A DNA stretch of 5,050 nucleotides from Streptosporangiaceae bacterium (GTDB taxonomy: Bacteria > Actinomycetota > Actinomycetes > Streptosporangiales > Streptosporangiaceae). Under the pieces are notes generated by a model. That model was not told the origin of the DNA. It saw only the letters and a list, made by a program, of their open reading frames with translations, and searched no databases. Made by a program: the position numbers and the translations under genes. Of this stretch, positions 4,467 through 5,050 are shown piece by piece. Numbering within the stretch: position 1 is the stretch's first letter; each line of letters begins with the position of its first letter. The stretch lies in assembly GCA_030045175.1 (NCBI GenBank), contig JASIBM010000323.1, forward strand, positions 1 through 5,050, read 5' to 3'.

Positions 4467-5050
4467 ATGACAGCAATGGCCAGCCAGAGCGGGACTCAGG
4501 CGATCGACCGGGCGGCCCGGCTGCTGACGCACGTGCTGCGCGGCGATGACTCGGTGACCTTCACCGAGCTGGCGGAGGCGAGCGGCCTGGCCAAGTCGAC
4601 GACGTCGCGGCTGCTGACCGCGCTGCAACGGCATCAGCTCGTGCGCCGCGACGTCGAGGGCAGGTTCTGGCCCGGCGAGCTGTTCGTGCGGTACGCCTGG
4701 CGCGGAACCGCTAGCGCGGACCTCATCGCGATCGCGCAGCCATTCCTTGAGCAGCTCGGCGAGCTGACCGGGGAGACGGTAAACCTGGGCATCGCGGTGA
4801 GCGACGCCACCACCACAATGGTCGAGCAGATCGCCCAGGTGAACAGCCGGTACATGATCGGCGGGACGAACTGGGTCGGGCTGGCGGTGCCGCTGCACTG
4901 CTCGGCGCTTGGCAAGGTGCTGCTCGCCTACGGCGCGGCCGCCCTGCCGCCCGGACCGCTGGAGGCGCGCACAGCCAGGACCATCACCAGCCGCGCCGAG
5001 CTCGAGGCCGCGCTCGGCGTCGTCCGCGAGCGCGGCTACGCGGTGACCGA
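4467..5050 (+). CDS. IclR-family transcriptional regulator (3' end outside window)
   Basis: 194 codons are visible before the right edge. The family is usually about 250-260 residues, so some 55-65 are missing. Residues 11-62 form the winged helix-turn-helix: AIDRAARLL, then FTELAEASG, then the recognition helix LAKSTTSRLLTALQ (41-54) and wing. From about residue 85 the effector-binding domain begins, with the family-typical PLHCSALGKVLLA segment at 142-154. Family knowledge: dimers or tetramers bind short palindromes, and a small molecule bound in the C-terminal domain changes DNA binding. The gene is divergent from the mttB-like gene, with a 165-base gap holding TTCCA/TGGAA dyads, so it is probably its local regulator. 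The start is uncertain: ATG 4467 has AGCGG four bases upstream, while in-frame ATG 4476 has GGGG eleven bases upstream. The difference is only three residues. Confidence 0.9.
   Translation, partial: MTAMASQSGTQAIDRAARLLTHVLRGDDSVTFTELAEASGLAKSTTSRLLTALQRHQLVRRDVEGRFWPGELFVRYAWRGTASADLIAIAQPFLEQLGELTGETVNLGIAVSDATTTMVEQIAQVNSRYMIGGTNWVGLAVPLHCSALGKVLLAYGAAALPPGPLEARTARTITSRAELEAALGVVRERGYAVT

Noticed and set aside
4410..4915. Minus-strand frames opposite the IclR gene
   Set aside because: The plus-strand frame has a clear winged helix and IclR effector-domain motifs, so these are shadows.

Overview
The window is about two-thirds G+C by eye, with strongly G/C-biased third codon positions. Its promoter boxes are TANNNT-like, and the hairpin between the two convergent genes has no U-tract. 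It also encodes an actinobacterial-style exported lipoprotein. Together these suggest a chromosomal segment of a high-GC actinomycete. The genus cannot be fixed from sequence alone. I see no transposase, integrase, CRISPR array, tRNA or rRNA.

Layout: (1) 1-939 (+), the 3' part of a gene for a stand-alone MetE-type (cobalamin-independent) methionine synthase catalytic domain, cut by the left edge. (2) 940-1521, a 582-base interval without a convincing gene. It holds a perfect 14-bp palindrome, a promoter-like pair and a good ribosome binding site that lead into an ORF stopping after 19 codons. This may be a broken small gene or a leader. A very stable GC hairpin follows. (3) 1522-2781 (+), an exported lipoprotein with an Asp-box (BNR/sialidase-type) beta-propeller. 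(4) 2793-2845, a long near-perfect hairpin between convergent genes, probably a bidirectional terminator. (5) 2862-4301 (-), a non-pyrrolysine member of the trimethylamine methyltransferase (MttB) superfamily. (6) 4302-4466, a dense divergent control region with opposed overlapping promoters, an IclR-like palindrome and three copies of a GGAA(C/T)TCAC element. (7) 4467-5050 (+), an IclR-family regulator cut by the right edge.

The most coherent unit is the divergent mttB-like/iclR pair. The regulator probably binds the TTCCA-N5-TGGAA palindrome and controls the methyltransferase and perhaps itself. MttB-superfamily proteins take a methyl group from a quaternary or tertiary amine and pass it to a corrinoid protein. 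MetE-type core proteins take a methyl group to a thiol. The presence of both within 5 kb hints at methyl-group salvage. However, the two genes lie on opposite strands with an unrelated lipoprotein between them, and no corrinoid protein is visible here, so the link is only an inference.
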